Shown: positions 23,651-36,282, numbered from the stretch's first letter. The stretch is 64,000 nucleotides of DNA from Pyrrhosoma nymphula (GCA_963573305.1 OY754338.1:15064192-15128191), one strand, 5' to 3'. Translations and numbers: made by a program. Notes: generated by a model from the letters alone, not told the origin.

Positions 23651-24895
23651 TTCCGAGCATTTCGCATTGCGAAAACAGATACTTCTTCAAATTTTGCAAT
23701 AAATATGGACTCGTATAATCAAGCCCTTTCATACTTTGGGTGAATTGCAGAATAGTATATTGTATAATTATTCTCACGGCTTTACATAATGCAGTTTTTT
23801 TGTGGATCAGTTCCAAATTTTCCTTCTTTCAAATATACGAATGCATCTTGAGAACTCTAATGGTTCTCTCTGTGGCATAGTGGTCCTCGACTGTCAACCG
23901 ACATCCTAATTCATCTCGACAGCCAACAATGTCAATTTTATCTACCAACAATGCTTCCCACTTAGTACTAAAAGATGAATTTGATATCTTACGCCATTCA
24001 ATTATTTACTAATTGCCACCGGGGTTAAATTATTTTAATTCAACACCTGAGGCTTAAGGTTCTGCAATTAAAAAAACTAAACGACTGGGAAATTGTTACA
24101 AATTTGAGTTCATTGTTCTCCAGCACTGCCATTTTTCTAAAAAACAAACGAGAGATGAAAACGCGGTCGCCATGAGAATATCCTGGCGCAACAATTGCCC
24201 GGGCCTTCCTGAAATTCGTGTTGACGCCTGGGCGGTTAGGAAACCATTGTTAGGAGGACGACCCAGGTCACGTAAAGCCCATGAAATAATTTTCTCTCGA
24301 GGCTAGGTTCGTAATCGCCTACAATTTGTACGGGAATAAGTCACGAGGTGGAAGCTCAAGGGATGAGTATTCTGGTCAAGGCCCTCCCGGTCATAAGAGT
24401 TATAAAAAAGTGCCATTTCTTATCTTCGCCTTTTAAAGCGAATTTAGTCATCGAAGTTGTCTTCTATACTTTAATTGTGTAATCCAAAAATAAAATTATA
24501 CCTACGCATGTACCATTATTCGAACTGTGAGTGCGGATAACCCCTTTCCATTACTTCTAGCAATTTAATATTTCACTTCTCAGGCATTATATATAGTTAC
24601 TAGGTACTCACGAATACTTTATAACAGAAGAGGTCAAAGTAATAAACCGTGCCTACATAAAAACAAGGCTAAGAAATAACACAAAATATTTAAGTTCCGA
24701 GGCCGAATGTTGAAGCAAACGAAAATTCATATCTCTACATTGCACCTAAATTATTTATTAACTTGCCTATAGAAATATCTTCCGTACTAAGTGAAACCAT
24801 TATATATTTTTGTGTGTATATCTTAGTCTTCCCCGTAATTATATCAATTTAATCACAAGGTTAAAATATTGCATTATTTACTTGATGAATTACTT
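23651..24895. other. No gene seen
   Basis: No gene or known repeat recognised. Confidence 0.4.
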
Positions 24896-25672
24896 TAAAT
24901 TATTCACAAATAAAACCAGAGAAAGGTGATGCATGGAATTAGATGTGCCAGAACTTTCGCCGTGTACGTATTGCGTATTTATGGCATTGTAATATAATGG
25001 GATACACATGCTATGAAATGCGGTACATGGGATTCAGTACCAAATTTTATATCATATTAAGCGATATTAGATACATCTCCTCCATTAAATTGGGATTTGT
25101 TAAAGGAGTACTTGGCAAGTGCGACGATAGAGTAAGGGAAATCGGCAACTTCTCCCTCGTTAGACCCCACTTGGAATATGCTGCCAGTATATGAGATCCT
25201 TATGAGAACTGAGTTAGAACGCGTGCAGCAAAGATCGGCAAGATACGTTAAAGGCCGTTATGATAATCTCGTTAGTGTTACTGACCTTTTGCAGCAACTG
25301 GGATGGGAAACGCTTTCAGACCGTCGATTAAAATTTAGACTCAATATATTAAGTAAGTTCCAAACCGGTCTCTTTTCTGACGACGTGGATAATATTTTAC
25401 GAAATCCGACATACTACGGTAGATCAGATCATGAGAATAAAATTAGGGAACTAGACTGCAGAACGGACAGATTTAAAATATCGTTTTTCCCACGAACTAT
25501 AAGGGATCATAACAGCTGCCAATGAGACTTTTATCTAGATTTGTCGATAGGTAGTGTAGCTCTTAGTAGTAGTAGTACTCCATAATACTTGAATCCTTAT
25601 CTGTTACCTATTACTAGCAGCACGTCGTGCATGTTTTCTACCTAAGTCTTGAGTCTCTGTCCATTTTTGTAG
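24896..25672 (+). pseudogene. CR1-like LINE 3' end, copy 3 (right arm of inverted duplication)
   Basis: The coding match runs from about 25092 ('LGFVKGVLGKCDD', then VRPHLEYAAS at about 25159) through a frameshift into 25178-25525, which encodes ELERVQQRSARYVKGRYDN, the QQLGWETLSDRR block and CRTDRFKISFFPRTIRD, better preserved here than in copy 2. 24896-25090 is the shared non-LINE flank. The copy stops abruptly at 25672 against a family B fragment. Confidence 0.85.
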
Positions 25673-25674
25673 CA

Positions 25675-25861
25675 AAACAGCAGGATTATTTGCAATTCTA
25701 TAAAAATTTCTGTGGTGAGTAATATTTTATTTGTATATAAATAGTTGAGAAAACATGCAATCTACACACCGTTAGTTTTTTTGACGAAATCTAGGTGTTA
25801 TAAATTCCTAATTTTTTAAATATTCTCCCTCTGGAGCGCACAGCCGTAATCTATCCCACGG
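25675..25861 (+). mobile_element. Family B internal fragment
   Basis: It starts inside the family ('caaaacagcaggatt') and ends after 'ccctctggagcgcacagcc'. Both termini are missing, and it abuts the end of CR1 copy 3 exactly. Confidence 0.8.
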
Positions 25862-25998
25862 TCGAGTCGAGGTTCCGAATTTCAGGTGATCAGCTTTTCA
25901 AGGTGTCAAATAAGTGAGTGAAACATATGTTCATGGGTGAAACATAAACATGATAAACAAAACACTCGCGGATTCCGATCTATTTCTATCGCTAAATT

Positions 25999-26144
25999 GC
26001 ACGGGAAATTGTGCGTTTGCACTCATCGTGTAAAGCGACATTCAGTCTGATTCAGTCGTTCGTACAATATTTTCTTGCACACTTGACTGTACATGCATTC
26101 GCACGATAGATTGTACAAATAAATGTACCGTGTAAAACGGCCTT
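25999..26144. mobile_element. MITE family D fragment, copy 4
   Basis: The right end 'ccgtgtaaaacggcc' matches the family D terminus. The left end is degraded ('cacgggaaattgtgcg'), and the interior has gcacgata/ttgtaca-rich sequence. Confidence 0.5.
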
Positions 26145-26162
26145 AAGGCCTTAGCTTCTATG

Positions 26163-27238
26163 TCCATTTTCTTCTTACGTACTCTACTTGCTCCAGTTTG
26201 TGTCCTCCTATTTTTATTATGAGACTCGCTTTCTTTGTCTTAGAGAATTCATTACTTTTTTCTTATGATTTATCTTCATTCCGTATTCCCCGCACTGATT
26301 TTCTTATGCATTTACAAAAGCTATCATTTCCTTCAATGATTGCCTGGACATCCACGAATCTAACCCACGTTATCATCTGGTCTCCTCCTTATATTCCCAC
26401 ATCTAACTTTTCCCACGCCACTCTTGCCATTTCCCCGGCGTAAATGTTAACTAATACTGACTAGGTGACAACGAGCAACCCTGCCTTACCCAACGACCTA
26501 TTACTGCCCACCTTCATTCACCACATGCCACCCTCACCTGTGGCACCTATGTAAGTTTTGAATCAGTCCTCTTGACTCTGCAATATACTCCTATTTTCAT
26601 TAATATACATTCTCTAGTTTTTTCCCCCTATTCACTCTGTCAAACGCCTTTGCAAAGGCATTGAAACTGGCTTAAACAACCTGATTATACTCTTAAACTT
26701 CTCTCTATAAGTTTTATCACAATCGCAATGGCATCCTGAATTGCCTTCCCTTTCCTGGACCAAAAATGGTCATCAGCTAGGTCGTAATTTGCTCATGTCT
26801 TCAACCTTTGACACATGAGTCTGAGTACAACTTTTTCCGCGTGGGAAATTTCACAAATCTATCTGTAGTCTCCGTATGATGAGCATTTCTATTTTTATGG
26901 GATGTGGTCCAAAACTGTTTTCACGTAGTCCTTTGGCCATATCCCCAACGAATTTGTTCGAAAAATGTTCTTCTCCCATTATTTTCCTAACTCATTTGTA
27001 ACTTGGAAGGGAGTTTTTCCTCTACCACAGCTTTTCTTGTCTTAATCTGTCGTAATGCCTCTTCTATTCCACTGCCGATTATCTCCAATCCGATGATATC
27101 CTTCTCTGCTGTTCTTTCATTTTCTGTATCTAAGTTTTCAGATCTGTTATATTCCCCTCTTTCACGTATTCTCCCACTGTATGCGTCGTAAATCCTCGTT
27201 CTTGTACCTTGTAACTTTAGGGTCTCAGCGAAATTCAC
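26163..27238 (-). pseudogene. Non-LTR retrotransposon reverse transcriptase remnant
   Basis: On minus from 27238 the first frame has EEALRQIKTRKAVVEEKLPS, the start-of-RT block 'EEAL..IK.GKA.G.D.+PSEL'. Later come 'FGPGKGR'/RKGKAIQDAI (about 26750), NAFAKAFDRVNRG (about 26660-26623; the polymerase box 3 'KAFD.V' motif), a degraded catalytic box with PDD in place of YADD/FADD (about 26385), EYGMKINHKKK (about 26300-26260), then IIKIGGHKLEQVEYV. The order matches RTE-like or related LINE reverse transcriptases. Many frameshifts and stops make it a pseudogene. It is distinct from the CR1 copies. Confidence 0.75.
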
Positions 27239-27574
27239 AGTGTATTACGGTGCCCGGGGTTCTTCGTCGGCTAAATCTACCGCAGCTAAATAGGGGGATC
27301 TGAGACCTGAAAAATGATTTTATATTTCATTTTGAGGTCCACACATTCCTCCATATCGAGTAACACCCATTGAAGTGTCATACTTTGAATGCATCAGAAG
27401 GGATAGGTTGGTTGATGGCAGTATTGGACTGGTTTTGAATGTATTTTGGCATCAGCTCATATTTAATGGAAGGTGCCTCGAGGTCTGAATTTTTAAAATA
27501 ATTTCCGAAGGATGGAGCACTGCATTTGAAATGCTCTGTCAACGTGGAACCAAAGCATGGAAAGAGATTCCAGT

Positions 27575-27615
27575 GAAACATATTCGCCACTGCCGGGATC
27601 CGAACCAAGATCCAG
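27575..27615 (-). mobile_element. tRNA-SINE fragment (B box and tail)
   Basis: The minus strand reads 'ggatcttggttcggatcc', then 'cggcagtggcgaatatg'. The B box differs from consensus at one position, and the downstream piece resembles the SINE tail near 52.5 kb (ggcgaatttcac). Confidence 0.45.
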
Positions 27616-27788
27616 CATTAAGTACTCCGCATCAATTCCATTTCACTGACGCAAAACAAAAAACGATTCCAACGAAATATAAGACAAAACAACAATCCGT
27701 GAACATAAAAGGAACCATTTAGTAACATTGGAGAAGATAATTGTCTTCCAATGAACTGAACGAATTACTTGCGTTGTATTGCGAGCTG

Positions 27789-28336
27789 TTAAGGGCGTTC
27801 GGAGGTTTCACTCTTAACTTAAGTGAATTCGAAGAAACTTGCTATGAAGCATTAATTATGTTTTCCTTTAAGCTACCTGATTTTTTCAAAATTATTTACC
27901 GCAGATTTCGTAGGACATTTGATGTGGAAGTGTGGGCATGAAATGACATATGGGTTCTTAAATGGGAACGCGAGGTGCGACTAGCTTTATTCATCGAAAA
28001 GAACGTTTTCTAGTTAAGAATAAGAAAAAGAAAAATAATTTAAATCATAATCAGAATAATGTATGAAAATTATTTGATATACTTTATTTTTATTATTTTT
28101 GTTTTTCTTATTCTTAACTAGAAAAAGGTTCTTTTTGATGAATTAAGCTACTCGTACCTTGTGTTCCCACAAGAAACCATGTAATTTTTTGTCCACTTCT
28201 CGATCAAATATCTTAAGTAACCTGCAGTAAATAATTTTGAAAAATATCAGGTATATTCAAGACAACATAATTAATGCTTCCAGCAAGTTTCGTCGAATTC
28301 CTTTAAGTTGAATGTGAAACCACCGATCCTCCTTAA
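27789..28336. mobile_element. Long-hairpin TTAA MITE, family C, copy 1
   Basis: The 548-bp element starts TTAAGGGCGTTCGGAGGTT and ends AACCACCGATCCTCCTTAA (approximate). Nearly the whole element is an inverted repeat with arms of about 250 bp around an AT-rich centre (about 28040-28090). It is non-autonomous. Other copies are at 39828-40559 and 53841-54390. The 66-codon frame (27741-27941) across the left arm is not a gene. Confidence 0.85.
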
Positions 28337-29194
28337 GAATGAGTCGTTGCTGAGTAATAATTCTGACGTTCAAAGAGAATCGGGAGACTTGTGGAGAGGA
28401 AGAAGACAGGAAGGGGAGACAGGTGAACAGGAGCGAAGACTTTCTCTCTCCTTCAAAAGGGAAAACTTACAATGGAGTTCGCGTATAATGTTCCGATGCA
28501 CGTTTGAACCTCTCGTCTTTTCTTAAAGGAGTATGTACATACTTTGAAAGGAAGACTTACGCTTCACTCCTCCCCCACTTGAAGGGGAACACTTAAAGGT
28601 TTCTTTCTTTTCCATTTCTATCTTAGGCGTTCCTTCGACATAAAGGATTTCTTCCGGATTAAAAATAAGTCAGCGCACGTGACTGGGAGGATAATGGAAA
28701 AGGAGTAGGGAGTGGGGAAGAAATTCGCGTGTTGACGACATGCGTTGTGTTGTGCTTTTGTTTTTTTCAGCACGGAACTTTTGCTTTAACGAGATCGAAG
28801 CTTCTTCACCCTACTTGGTTTCGAAAAACGGCAAAATATTCGTATCACCCTTAAGGGGATCGATGGGAATTTTCCCATTCAAGCACTTTCATCATCCCCT
28901 TAACGGAGCTCATTTTTGGAAATATTCTTAAAATTCTTGATGAAAAAAAGGAGAGGCCCGTACAAAAAAATCTTTAGTAGTTTTTGTACTCACAACGCGA
29001 ACTTCCTATTTTTATTGACATCCCGGAGGGTGCTCATTAAACGTTTCTGTACCAATTTTTTATTGCTGTTAAAGAGTTTTTTTCCTTCTTACGATTACAT
29101 CATGGAAATATTTTTATGATACCGGAACTAGCCACGGGAATTAGCCTTTTACGTAGTCATCTGCAGTTGCACTTAAATGCAAAATTCCGCAGTG
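28337..29194. other. No gene seen
   Basis: No recognised gene or repeat. Confidence 0.4.
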
Positions 29195-29315
29195 GAAAAA
29201 TCATTTGCCGTGAAAGGGTCTCGAACTCGGATCCTTCGATATTGCGACATGTTCTTCAAGTAGTTAAGCAGCCGAGGCGCTCTGGGTTCAAGACCCGGTC
29301 AAAGCGAATGAAAGC
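29195..29315. mobile_element. Inverted pair of tRNA-SINE B-box pieces
   Basis: A minus-strand B box (GTTCGAGAC, about 29209-29217) and a plus-strand B box (GTTCAAGAC, about 29286-29294) lie about 70 bp apart in opposite orientation. Both are followed outward by a similar 'ggtcaaagcgaatg/tttcacggcaaatg' sequence. No A box is convincing. Confidence 0.45.
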
Positions 29316-29914
29316 AAAGTTCTGTGGAGTTCCGAAAAATGATGGACGTCACGAAAACGATATTTCAACTTTAAAAAACATGTTTTTATATTTGTTCATA
29401 ATTATTGACTTTACCGATTTCGGCACATTACATTTAATTTTTAGGCTAAATTTATATTTATTTATATAAAAATTTATTTTTATTCTATTAAACATATTAT
29501 GAACAAGAATAAGATGCCCTTTTTTATATCAGGTGTTAATTTTTCACTCGCGAAGCATTTGTTATGTTCTCGAAACCCAAAGAATTTGGCGATATTTTAA
29601 GTCTTTCCAAAGGAACCTTTTCTGTGATCGATATTCCACGATTTTATTTAATTATATTTTTAATCAGTTTTTGTTCCTCCATCATAAGAATATTATTGTA
29701 GAATTAATCTTCCAAAATACTTAAGGTGTTACGTAAAGGTAAAGCTAATGTTTAAGTATAAATGGGTTGGAGTAAATTTATTTTTCAATGGATTTATAAT
29801 TTTATAACTTTTATATTGATATTTTATGAGTATTTTTTTATTTGTTCATAATTAATGACTCCAGATGACAGATGACACCAGAGGTATTTTTGCCGAATTT
29901 AGTAAGCATGACAT
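29316..29914. other. No gene seen
   Basis: AT-rich with runs of tttat and no gene signal. Confidence 0.4.
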
Positions 29915-30500
29915 TTAAAGGTGGTATGAGTGCGAGATATTTCCCTTGCAGTCATAATGGAGACCTATAATATATTCAAATTTTAATTTTTAATTTCAGT
30001 GTCGGTGAGAAGTATGAAATAAATATTGTAATATTAATGGCGCAAAGATATAGTCATATATGACTACAATTAAATTAAATACAATTAAATAAATAATGCT
30101 ACTTAAGTCTCTAACTTGAGTCATTTTTTCCCGCCGTACGGCTGAAAACCCTTCAAAACAGCAGGTTTTTTTTGCGATTCTGTAAAAATTACTGTGGTGA
30201 GTAATAGATTATTTTTTATAAATAGTTGAGAAAACGTGCAATCTACACACCGTCAGTTTTTTGGCGTAATCTAGGTGATAGAAGTTCCTAATTTATTTAA
30301 TATTCTCCCTCTGGAGCGCACAGCCATAATCTATCCCATTTGTAAAACAGCTTATATATTTTGAGGCAAATTGCTCAAAAAGTAGTTTGGCAAGGGGGTT
30401 GATTTTTTGATATTATTGGAAAGATGAGAGTTTTTTCTTTAAATTGAGGCCAAATTCATCAAATTCTAGGTGAAGTGATTTTTCGCTGTAACTACCTTAT
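29915..30500 (+). mobile_element. TTAA-bounded MITE, family B, copy 2
   Basis: The full-length match to 17096-17666 includes the cgccgtacggctg, caaaacagcagg and ccctctggagcgcacag landmarks. The left edge has TTAA, then an extra a, then ggtggtatgag. The right edge is degraded to ctaccttat. Confidence 0.85.
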
Positions 30501-32126
30501 GGATTTGGATAATGAATTGGTTCTATATAAGGTAGTACTGCATCAGGACATATTTCATCATCTAATTGCTGCCTTCAGTTTCAGTCGAATTAATAGTCCT
30601 CATAGTAAAATATTAACACGGTAACGTTACATATCATGACATTTGCAATAAATCACGTCCCTTTTCCTTCCCAATACAGGCTTTAGCATTGCGTAAATTG
30701 TCATCACACATAATATGATAGCCAAAACCTACTACTGTCTACTTTTTTTTAGGATAGAGCATTTTTTATCACGCACCAGTGAACGGTTTGTAAAAAAACG
30801 ACGTCCCCGAGCAAAAGAGTATAATTGACTCCTTGTAAAATGGAAGTGAATGCGTATACGAAAGCGACTGTCCTCATTATATAAAAATAAAATAACTATA
30901 TCCGAGTCTTACTTGAATTGCCCAATAGGAGATGTAATAGTAGGAGTAATCTAGCAGTTTGTAGACAGAAGGAAGTTAGTTGGGGGACTGGCTAGAATAG
31001 AACAATCAATTCAAGATTTAAATATTATTTATAAATCCGATTCCAAATTTTTCTCCTCTAATTTTAATTAATACATGTATATCCAATCCAATGAATTTAT
31101 GACACCCTACCCCGATATGTAAGACACTTTAAATCTCATCAGTAGTCTTGAGGATTCACGTGCCAACAAATAGCGTTGATCGTCTAAAAATAAGGGGCTA
31201 GAAAAATGAGTTGGGATCATTCTTAATCACCCATCGTACTACTCTTAATTCTGAAAGTTGGGTCCGCAAAACATTACGAAGAATTATTTTCTAAATCAAG
31301 AGTCTTATATTTTTTCCTCATAAATAGGTAGTATCAACTTGAAGAAAATAGTGTCCAATACCTATTTTTGCAGAGAGACCTTTGTTTATAAGTTATCCAG
31401 CTATACGCTACATCCGTTTTAAATAATCATATTTGTTGACTTGGCCGACATCCATTGCAATGCCTTGAATGAAATATTAAATGAGACGACATTCGGTTTC
31501 ACGTTATCTTACAATAATAAAGCTACGGGCCTTGCGCCTCCTGCCATGTTGAAGTGCTAAAAATTGCTATTATCGCCTTGGTAACACGAAAAGGAGGAAT
31601 AATATATTAAGGTAGCTGGAAGAATATTTAATTGCAATCTAACATTTCATATAACCTAAATTATATATTATTGCGACGGGACAAGGATACAGGAACATAA
31701 CGGTTAAAAAATATAAGAAAATACGGAATTTTTTTTACTTCTTCTGCGCTTCGAGGATACTAGTATCAGAACATTTTTATTGCCATTATCAGTTGGTCTG
31801 AAATACATCAAATAAATACCATTGCATGTATCTTAAGTTTCGTAAGATTAACAGTAAGGCGAATAAATAAGAGTTAATATTGTCTTGTGCAATCTCCTTG
31901 CGCCGGATATGGGAATTCTCCTTTGTCTGGATATCGCGCCGGTTTGAGCAACCCCAGAGTTGGTCAGTGGGCCAACATTGTAGCATTGTGTAGGTATATG
32001 ATAGTGATAATGTCGATGATAACTGGAAAATAGCCCGCGGCCCACTTAAAAATATCAAGAGGACCTGATTAGGCCCGCGGGCCGTCGGTTGCCAGTGGCA
32101 GTTATAGATCATTCATTATGTATTAC
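30501..32126. other. No gene seen
   Basis: No recognisable gene. A 107-codon minus frame at 31789-32112 has no domain. Confidence 0.4.
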
Positions 32127-32162
32127 CATAGAGTAAGTATCTATATATAGAGTGGTAACGAG
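32127..32162 (+). repeat. 36-bp repeat, left copy
   Basis: 'accatagagtaagtat' followed by 'atatagagtggtaacg' recurs in inverted orientation at 38537-38577. The two copies bracket the mariner and P-like elements. They could be ends of one larger element or two unrelated copies of a dispersed repeat. Confidence 0.5.
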
Positions 32163-32699
32163 ATAGGGCGATTCGGATATAACTTTTTAAATGATATTTT
32201 GGCCGATAGATGGAAGAGGTGTATCGAAGTAGCAGTATAAGCTGGAACAATCGAGCTCGGCTTCAACTTCGGCACACGGACACTTAATTCAATGTCGCTT
32301 CATTGAAATAACGTTCTAATGATACTGTCGGTATCAGTTTGTTTATTAATCGACACATAGCAACGCATGTCAAGACCGTCGAGGCGTAGCCTCCGAGCGA
32401 AGGCTACGGTGGCTACGGTCAATCCGTCTGTGCAAACATTTGAATTTTAATTTCGGAACAGATATAATCGTGAGGGTGAGACTAATGGGAACATGAAATC
32501 AATGTTGTTTTTAATTTGAACTCGGAAAAAAAATTATTCAGATGATATTTAGAAGCTACAGGGTTATGATCTTATTATATTTATTGTAAGTTATTCACTG
32601 AATCGTAAATGAATTATAAAGAAATCTGGTGTAGTCATATTTCTGTCATTTCTTTATAACTTCTCTTTTATAAATTTTGCATTAATACACTACCTATAT

Positions 32700-33266
32700 G
32701 AGGTGTGATAAAAAATAACGGGAATTTTTGTTTTTCTTAAAGATTATTTATTTATTAATCAATATCCTTTTGTTCCCTTCGAAGTAATCCCCCATAGATA
32801 TAATACACTTGTGCCAGCTGTTTTTCCAATATTTGAAGCACTTTTGGAACTCACTTTTCGGTATAGAGTTCAGCTCCTTCAGCGATTCTGTTTTTATCTC
32901 ATCAACGGTGGCAAAACGTCGTCCTTTCATAGTTCTCTTCAGCCTCGGGAATAGAAAAAAGTCACAGGGGGTCATGTCCGGCGAATATGGTGGCTGAGAA
33001 AAAATACGCTTTGTTTTTTTAACCAAAAAATCACGAATAAGCAGCGAGGTGTGAGCGGGAGCATTATTATCGTCGTGGTGCAATTTCCACGAGTTGTTTT
33101 GCCAAAATTCTGGGCGTTTTTGTCGGATTGCTTCACGCAAATGGCGCATTACTTCCAGGTAGTATTCCTTATTGATCATATGACCATGTAACTCGGAATT
33201 TTTGGAAATCGGAATTATGAAGCCCGCGAAATTTATAAAATCCCCGTTATTTTTTTATCACACCTC
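32700..33266 (-). mobile_element. mariner element, internally deleted
   Basis: The TIRs gaggtgtgataaaaaataac (left, 32700) and its inverted partner ending at 33266 bound 567 bp, with TA-containing flanks. The minus frame 33179-32748 encodes the last 143 residues of a mariner transposase: NKEYYLEVMRHLREAIR, then a catalytic His-Asp-Asn-Ala region at about residues 34-41, then PPYSPDMTPCDFFLFPRLK at about 63-81, whose Asp after Pro-Cys is the third member of the DDD triad. The N-terminal DNA-binding domain and first catalytic Asp are deleted, so it cannot be active. The second catalytic site reads HHDDNNAPAH, two residues longer than the usual HHDNAPAH. The D-to-D spacing is therefore 35 or 36 rather than 34. 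Confidence 0.9.
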
Positions 33267-33676
33267 GACTATTGCGATTTTACTAATTCAAAACGGATGT
33301 CGAAGAGTCGGATGATAATCCTACTATACACTTTTGTGTTGCAAGGGAAAAGCTGTCGTCTATTTGCCATCATGGTTCATTTTATTCCAATGAAATTGGG
33401 CCGCAATATGTGCATAGTTTTTCGTCTCGCGAAAACGTACCTAACCATAAAATAACTTTATTGTCAAACTTAATTATTCATCAAGAAACAAATATTTTAC
33501 GTCAAAATGGGGTAACATTTAGTCACCAAGATTAAAAGACACATTGGCTTTGATAATTATTCATTTAATTTCATAAAACATATGGCATCGTATAAATAAT
33601 GATTTAAATATATTAAAAATTCATTTTTGTCTGAAATACGTGTGCCAGGGAAAAACATTGAATGTCATTAACGAAG
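33267..33676. other. No gene seen
   Basis: Short AT-rich interval between mariner and the minus-strand P-like relic. Confidence 0.4.
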
Positions 33677-36282
33677 CTAATGATGTTCTAATATTCTTAG
33701 CTTACTATTCTGTTTTGATTCCATCATCTGTGAAACCATCCATTTACAAGCCTTTTTTGTCATGCACACAAATAACAACTTTACCGAGAATTGCAAATGG
33801 TTGAAGCACGCTCCTTCTGTAATGCACTTACCATACTTGTGTAACTTGCGTAGGGCATTTTTCCATAATATTCTGATAATATTTCTGTTGTGCATATTTT
33901 CCTCAAAACACCCCTTCGAACACCCTAAGCGCCTTTTTTCCTATTTTTTAAAATTCTTCTGAAGGATAGAGTAATCCCGAATTACCATCCCTTAAATTTG
34001 GAAATGTTTTATTGAGAATAAGTAATTGAGTTTTATCAGTTAAGGATCGCTTACCAACAAATATGTCCCTGCATTTGAAACACCTGGATTTCTCCCAGAG
34101 CCTCTTTACTAAATATCCTAGAAAGTATGTTTCAGAACACTGCTGGAGACTCACTGTCTCAGACTCCTTTGCCGGGAGGCCAAAAACTTCATCTTCAGAT
34201 GATGAACCTAAATAGTCATCTTCTGTGCATTAATTGAAATTCGTAATGCAGAATTTGCCCCCACCATCATCTCCCACCTTACCTTTGCCTTCTAACTGAG
34301 CCGTAGAGTCCTCATCTATGGAGTAGCTTCCAGTTTGGGGGGGGGAGGGTTGGGGTTTAATAAGTTTTGCAAAGTCACTTGCCTGTAGCTAGCCCGGAAA
34401 GCTTTTACCCGCCTGTTAAACCCGCCTCTCTGTCGGATGACAGAGATGAAATTTTCCAGTGGGTCTTGATTTAATCGACCTGTTAAAATTTATTTATTCC
34501 CTAAATCAGTAAGTAAACCAAGAACTGATGATATTGTCAAGACAATTCCGTCAAAGCAAGGGGGGCGACTGTTATTCACTTTTTTTAGTGTCTTAAATAT
34601 TTTGATTCCTTCATTTATTATTTTTAAGATACATGTATTATTAATTGAGAGGCCACTTTTGTTTACATTAGCTGAATATAAACGTTTACTATAAAGTGCA
34701 TCGAATAAATTATTGACGGTTTCCAAAAAGTATGCAGAGGGAAGAGCAGAAGATAAATGTAGTTCTCCAGTGGCATGGAAGGTAATTATGGCTGCTGCTG
34801 TAGAGTAACTGAAAACCTGTGTTGCCAGCTTAACATACATTTCTTGGAAGGGATTTGGACATATATGTGCTTGGGTTAACTTCCATAAGGCTCTGGTGGT
34901 TGTGGTGGAGGTATCTCTTTCGTACACTTGACGAATATTTTCGAAAGAAAGTACTTTATCATTCAGAATAAAATCACTACTCATAAAATTGTTTCTGAGA
35001 GATTTAACTAGGTGAGGGATATCATACAAAAAGAAAAACCTTTTTATCGTCAAGCTGTACGAATGGCTTCTCAATTGACAAACACCACGGTCGGCAATAT
35101 TGTCTTCCTATTCACGCTCGCTTGATCACAGGTGAACGCTCTTGGTCTTAAAGCTATGGAATAAAGGCGCTGCAAAATCAAAATGAGAACCTTCTTGAGA
35201 TCTCCGCTGTTAATTCCACGTTCAAAGATGAAGTATGCTGCAGGTATCTTCCATTGGGAATAGAAACCTCTCACCAAGAAAACTCCTGCGTATTTTCCCA
35301 GTTTCATCTTTCTTCCATCTTCCATATCTACAAAGCCCTCTATCAAATCCAAAGATGGCGAGTATTGTAAGTTTGACATTAGTGCCATTTCATCAAATAA
35401 TAGTACATAGTCTCGGCTATCATCTGGCAGTGTATTTATCTTAATTTGCAAACGTTTAAAAAATAGGTAATCGAAACCGGCTAAGCACTTTGACGATCGA
35501 TGAATCCAGTTACGTATCGTCCGCTCCGCAGGTAGGACTAATTTTTCCAAAAGAAAGCGATATGCTGCTGGTGATTTGAAATATAATGCAATGGCGAATT
35601 CCTGCTCGTCCTTTTGCCATATCTGCTTCTTCTTGTGATGGTATTGTAGTGTAGTTAGTAGCATTGCCTCCGTTAACTTAAAAGTATTTGGTTACAACGA
35701 CCCATCATGGAGTTTATTACTCTCCTTCCATTTACACTCCTCTCTTTTCTTTTTCCAAATTAATGTTCTAAGGGCAGGTATTGTTTTCTTTAGTCTTTCA
35801 ATTTTCATCTTAAGTTTCCTAACTATGTAGCTATCTTTTCTGGCTTCCTTTCTTGTTTTCAATATATTATGTTCGGATATGGGTGGTGTACTCTCATTTC
35901 CCCAAATTCTTTCAAGACCAGGGGATTCTATGACAGTTGGAGATCTTATTGGTGTTAAAAATGAAATTTCAGTCATACCCACATTAATTGGACTAGTTGG
36001 AGATGGTGTCCATGGCGCTCCATACTTTTTGCTATTTTCCCCGGAAAAAAACATCATGTGATCGCGTTGGTGATATTCGGGGATTTAGTTTCAATTCAAA
36101 AGCGTCTGCAACTGTAGGGATTTCTTCTAACGGTGTTTTATCCGGAGTAGCCAGTCGAGGAACAGCATATTTCTATAGGCGTCCATTCGGCAGTAAATCA
36201 CATTTGGTAAAATGCAGTTCACATACTGATTTTAGAGCGAGTTCTTTTTCCGATAGGTCAAATAAATCAGGGTTCCCTGTTT
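33677..36282 (-). pseudogene. P-element/THAP9-like transposase pseudogene, nearly complete
   Basis: Read right to left on minus. At about 36282-36150 is the second half of a THAP zinc finger: NPDLFDLSEKELALKSVCELHF has the C..H pair, and an in-frame stop precedes the AVP-box residues KYAVPRL. A possible acceptor (aacag) precedes it, so the first half was probably in an upstream exon, not found. At 36057-35692 is a linker with a basic coiled-coil-like stretch. At 35664-35071 come AYRFLLEKLVLPAERTIRNW, the first catalytic Asp in LLFDEMALMS, and FTCDQASVNR with the second Asp. A frameshift at about 35072 leads to 35074-34490, which holds the GTP-binding insertion domain (FFLYDIPHLVKSLRNNF ... 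KLATQVFSYS). After a single stop, NQDPLENFISVIRQRGG (34478-34421) carries the third acidic residue. A frameshift at a G tract (about 34338) leads to the C-terminal block ETYFLGYLVKRL ... CFKCRDIF (34154-33948). Family role: P-type transposases cut and paste DNA using GTP. Confidence 0.9.
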
